Source: CAZHWT01 sp964536215 (GTDB lineage: Bacteria; Patescibacteriota; CAZHWT01). Taken from it: a stretch of 5,811 bases of DNA. Made by a program: the position numbers and the translations under genes. Shown here one piece after another: positions 4,174 through 5,811 of this stretch (position 1 is the stretch's first letter; every line of letters starts with the position of its first letter). Location of the stretch: the NCBI GenBank assembly GCA_964536215.1, contig CAZHWT010000052.1, positions 1 through 5,811 of the forward strand. The letters run 5' to 3'. The notes beneath the pieces are model-generated. The model was not told the DNA's origin. It was given only the letters and a program-made list of their open reading frames with translations, and made no database searches.

Positions 4174-5811
4174 CTAACGCATCAACAAAAATCGCCAAGT
4201 AGCCACCATCGGGTCAACATCGCTCTCAGTCGTATTATGCATACGGACAGTAACAGTATTAGCCGACTTAACTCGACACGACCAAATCAAACCAGCGCTA
4301 ATCGCTGGCGGCTGGGCTACAACATACCCATCAGTCGTTGCCCCATCCACACTCACATCAGTATCAACTATGGCTCCGGCCGCCACACTCCCAATATCAA
4401 CCGAAGCAATCACCGTCAAACCGCTCTCTTGCCTATGTGCACCAACCAGTAAAGCTTGTTTATTAACAAGTCCTGCATAGTCGCCACTAATCAGAATTCT
4501 AAGGTTTACTCCAACCAAACCAAAATTTGCCGAAGATAGAGCCACTGTCCCAGAATGCCCCTGAATAACCAAAGAATCACTCTTGGAAGGATTCCAGAAT
4601 TTTGAGTCAGTATCATCACCCGGCCATCGAGCAACATCGATATAACCCGTCCCCCCATTAGTTATAATGCCACGACGCAAATATGAATACTCAACCGTCC
4701 TAGCAGCCCATGTGCTTAAATTTTGATCACCATAACGACGTCGGAACACTTTGACTAAACCAGAGGTCATCGTATTCGCTGGAGGAGGAGAAGAAACAGC
4801 CAGGCGAGTATTTGCACCAGATGCACCAACCGACGAACCAGCCGGGATAACGAACGGCTCAACATTTCCCATCCAAACTATATCAATCGCAGCCTTTATC
4901 TGTTTAGCAAGAGCTCCAGGCCATGAAAAATCAATATATGTCGACCCCTGCCCAATATAATCGCCCCAAGCAACCAGATCAAAATACCGCTCATCCTCCA
5001 GCACCCGTGGATAAATCGTCCATGGATTGTCCGGTGCATCCAGCATAGCTTGATCGGCCAAATCTAGGCTAAACACATCAGCCTCACCAATGAACTCAGC
5101 TAGAGAATCAGCCAAAGCCACCTGGCCCGCTACGCTCGGATGCAGCTGATCGGCCATATATGACGAAGATGTTTGAGCTTTCGTCCCAAAAACCCGGTCT
5201 TGAGCGTCAAAAATTGCCACATTTGGCCACCTATGCTCCATCACCAAATAGGCATGTCGAAGAGCTTCGGTATACTCGTGAGCAGACGCATTAGGCTGCA
5301 CCCAGCCATTACCATTCACATCCGTAGACAAAAGAGAATTAGGCACACGCAAAACAATGTCCGCCGTCGGAACCCCACTACGCAATGCTTCAACTGCCGT
5401 AACCAACATAGACTCTAGCTGAGCTTGAGATGTCAAACCGAGACGCACGTCATTAATACCGTAAGACAAAATATACAAATCAGCCTTAGCCTCAACTGCC
5501 GCATCAATCCCATACCCTACACTGTTGGCTAAAAAGGCCGCCAAAGTCGCCCCATTCTCACCGAAATTAAGAATATTCTCCGTCGGAGAGCTTAATCCAG
5601 ACAAATAACCAGCGGCATCTGTATGATACGTCCGTAATCGATTAAAGAGAGTCGTGGCGTTTGAAGTAGTAGAATCGCCTAAAAACACTATCTTCTTGTC
5701 ATTAAATCCACCCTTCTTCCACCGCCCAATCCGTCCCGCCCCAGCCACGCTGCTGGCCACATCCTCCGCCAACCTATCCCTAGTCACCCACCCATCCTGT
5801 TGAATAGCAGT
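4174..5811 (-). CDS. SGNH/GDSL-type esterase with phage-fibre-like C-terminal domain (5' end outside window)
   Basis: An N-terminal SGNH hydrolase domain is fused to a beta-rich tail. Numbering from an in-frame GTG at 5787: block I is VFLGDSTTS with catalytic Ser39; the block II glycine is in NFGENG (74-79); block III is GIND (110-113); block V is DQLHP with Asp213 and His216. All catalytic residues are present, so it is probably active, for example on acetyl or acyl esters of glycans. Residues about 237-470 are Gly/Ser-rich and unassigned. The last ~67 residues (DVSVDGATTDGYVVAQPP, then NTVTVRMHNTTESDVDP) resemble a domain I know from phage tail and head-fibre proteins. The frame stays open through eight more codons to the window edge, so the gene may start further upstream; the GTG does have AGGA 7 nt before it. 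No signal peptide is visible. It is probably a virion fibre, tailspike or domesticated derivative; a secreted cell-wall esterase is the alternative. Confidence 0.85.
   Translation of the reverse strand, partial: TAIQQDGWVTRDRLAEDVASSVAGAGRIGRWKKGGFNDKKIVFLGDSTTSNATTLFNRLRTYHTDAAGYLSGLSSPTENILNFGENGATLAAFLANSVGYGIDAAVEAKADLYILSYGINDVRLGLTSQAQLESMLVTAVEALRSGVPTADIVLRVPNSLLSTDVNGNGWVQPNASAHEYTEALRHAYLVMEHRWPNVAIFDAQDRVFGTKAQTSSSYMADQLHPSVAGQVALADSLAEFIGEADVFSLDLADQAMLDAPDNPWTIYPRVLEDERYFDLVAWGDYIGQGSTYIDFSWPGALAKQIKAAIDIVWMGNVEPFVIPAGSSVGASGANTRLAVSSPPPANTMTSGLVKVFRRRYGDQNLSTWAARTVEYSYLRRGIITNGGTGYIDVARWPGDDTDSKFWNPSKSDSLVIQGHSGTVALSSANFGLVGVNLRILISGDYAGLVNKQALLVGAHRQESGLTVIASVDIGSVAAGAIVDTDVSVDGATTDGYVVAQPPAISAGLIWSCRVKSANTVTVRMHNTTESDVDPMVATWRFLLMR

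Overview
The window holds four genes, all on the minus strand. In transcription order they are: a 5'-incomplete SGNH/GDSL-type esterase with a phage-structural-like C-terminus (4174 to beyond 5811), a GalU-type UTP-glucose-1-phosphate uridylyltransferase (3115-3993), the ribosome-associated GTPase HflX (1768-2895), and a membrane-anchored extracellular sugar-type solute-binding protein (8-1384). The genes use the standard bacterial code with TAA, TAG and TGA stops, and base composition looks intermediate by eye. The organism is not identified with certainty. Three things would fit a Candidate Phyla Radiation (Patescibacteria) or similar environmental bacterium: a non-lipoprotein, TM-anchored binding protein, a divergent GalU carrying a GNATP-type loop, and gaps filled with short degenerate tandem words. 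That placement is an inference.

Layout. At the right edge, 4174-5811 encodes a protein with complete SGNH catalytic blocks, followed by about 300 residues of beta-rich sequence. The last ~67 residues resemble a domain I associate with phage tail and head-fibre proteins, so this gene may mark the edge of a prophage or a domesticated virion gene. The gap 3994-4173 is AT-rich. It carries a perfect 32-bp palindrome and an extended -10 plus Shine-Dalgarno for galU. The gap 2896-3114 is almost wholly a nested inverted repeat with 21-bp perfect outer arms. The gap 1385-1767 is a mosaic of three different short-period tandem arrays (8-nt TTCG-phased, 9-nt ATNNTNGGG-type, 8-nt CCGACTTG), and the last of these runs into the hflX stop codon.

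How the genes relate. GalU supplies UDP-glucose for envelope glycans. HflX handles stalled or hibernating ribosomes. The solute-binding protein would deliver a carbohydrate-like ligand to an ABC permease that is not in the window. Each gap is over 175 bp and each gene seems to have its own start signals, so this is a run of codirectional single genes, not an evident operon. The most interesting material is the non-coding repeat structure on both sides of hflX and the phage-like esterase. I did not see a complete new multi-gene system.
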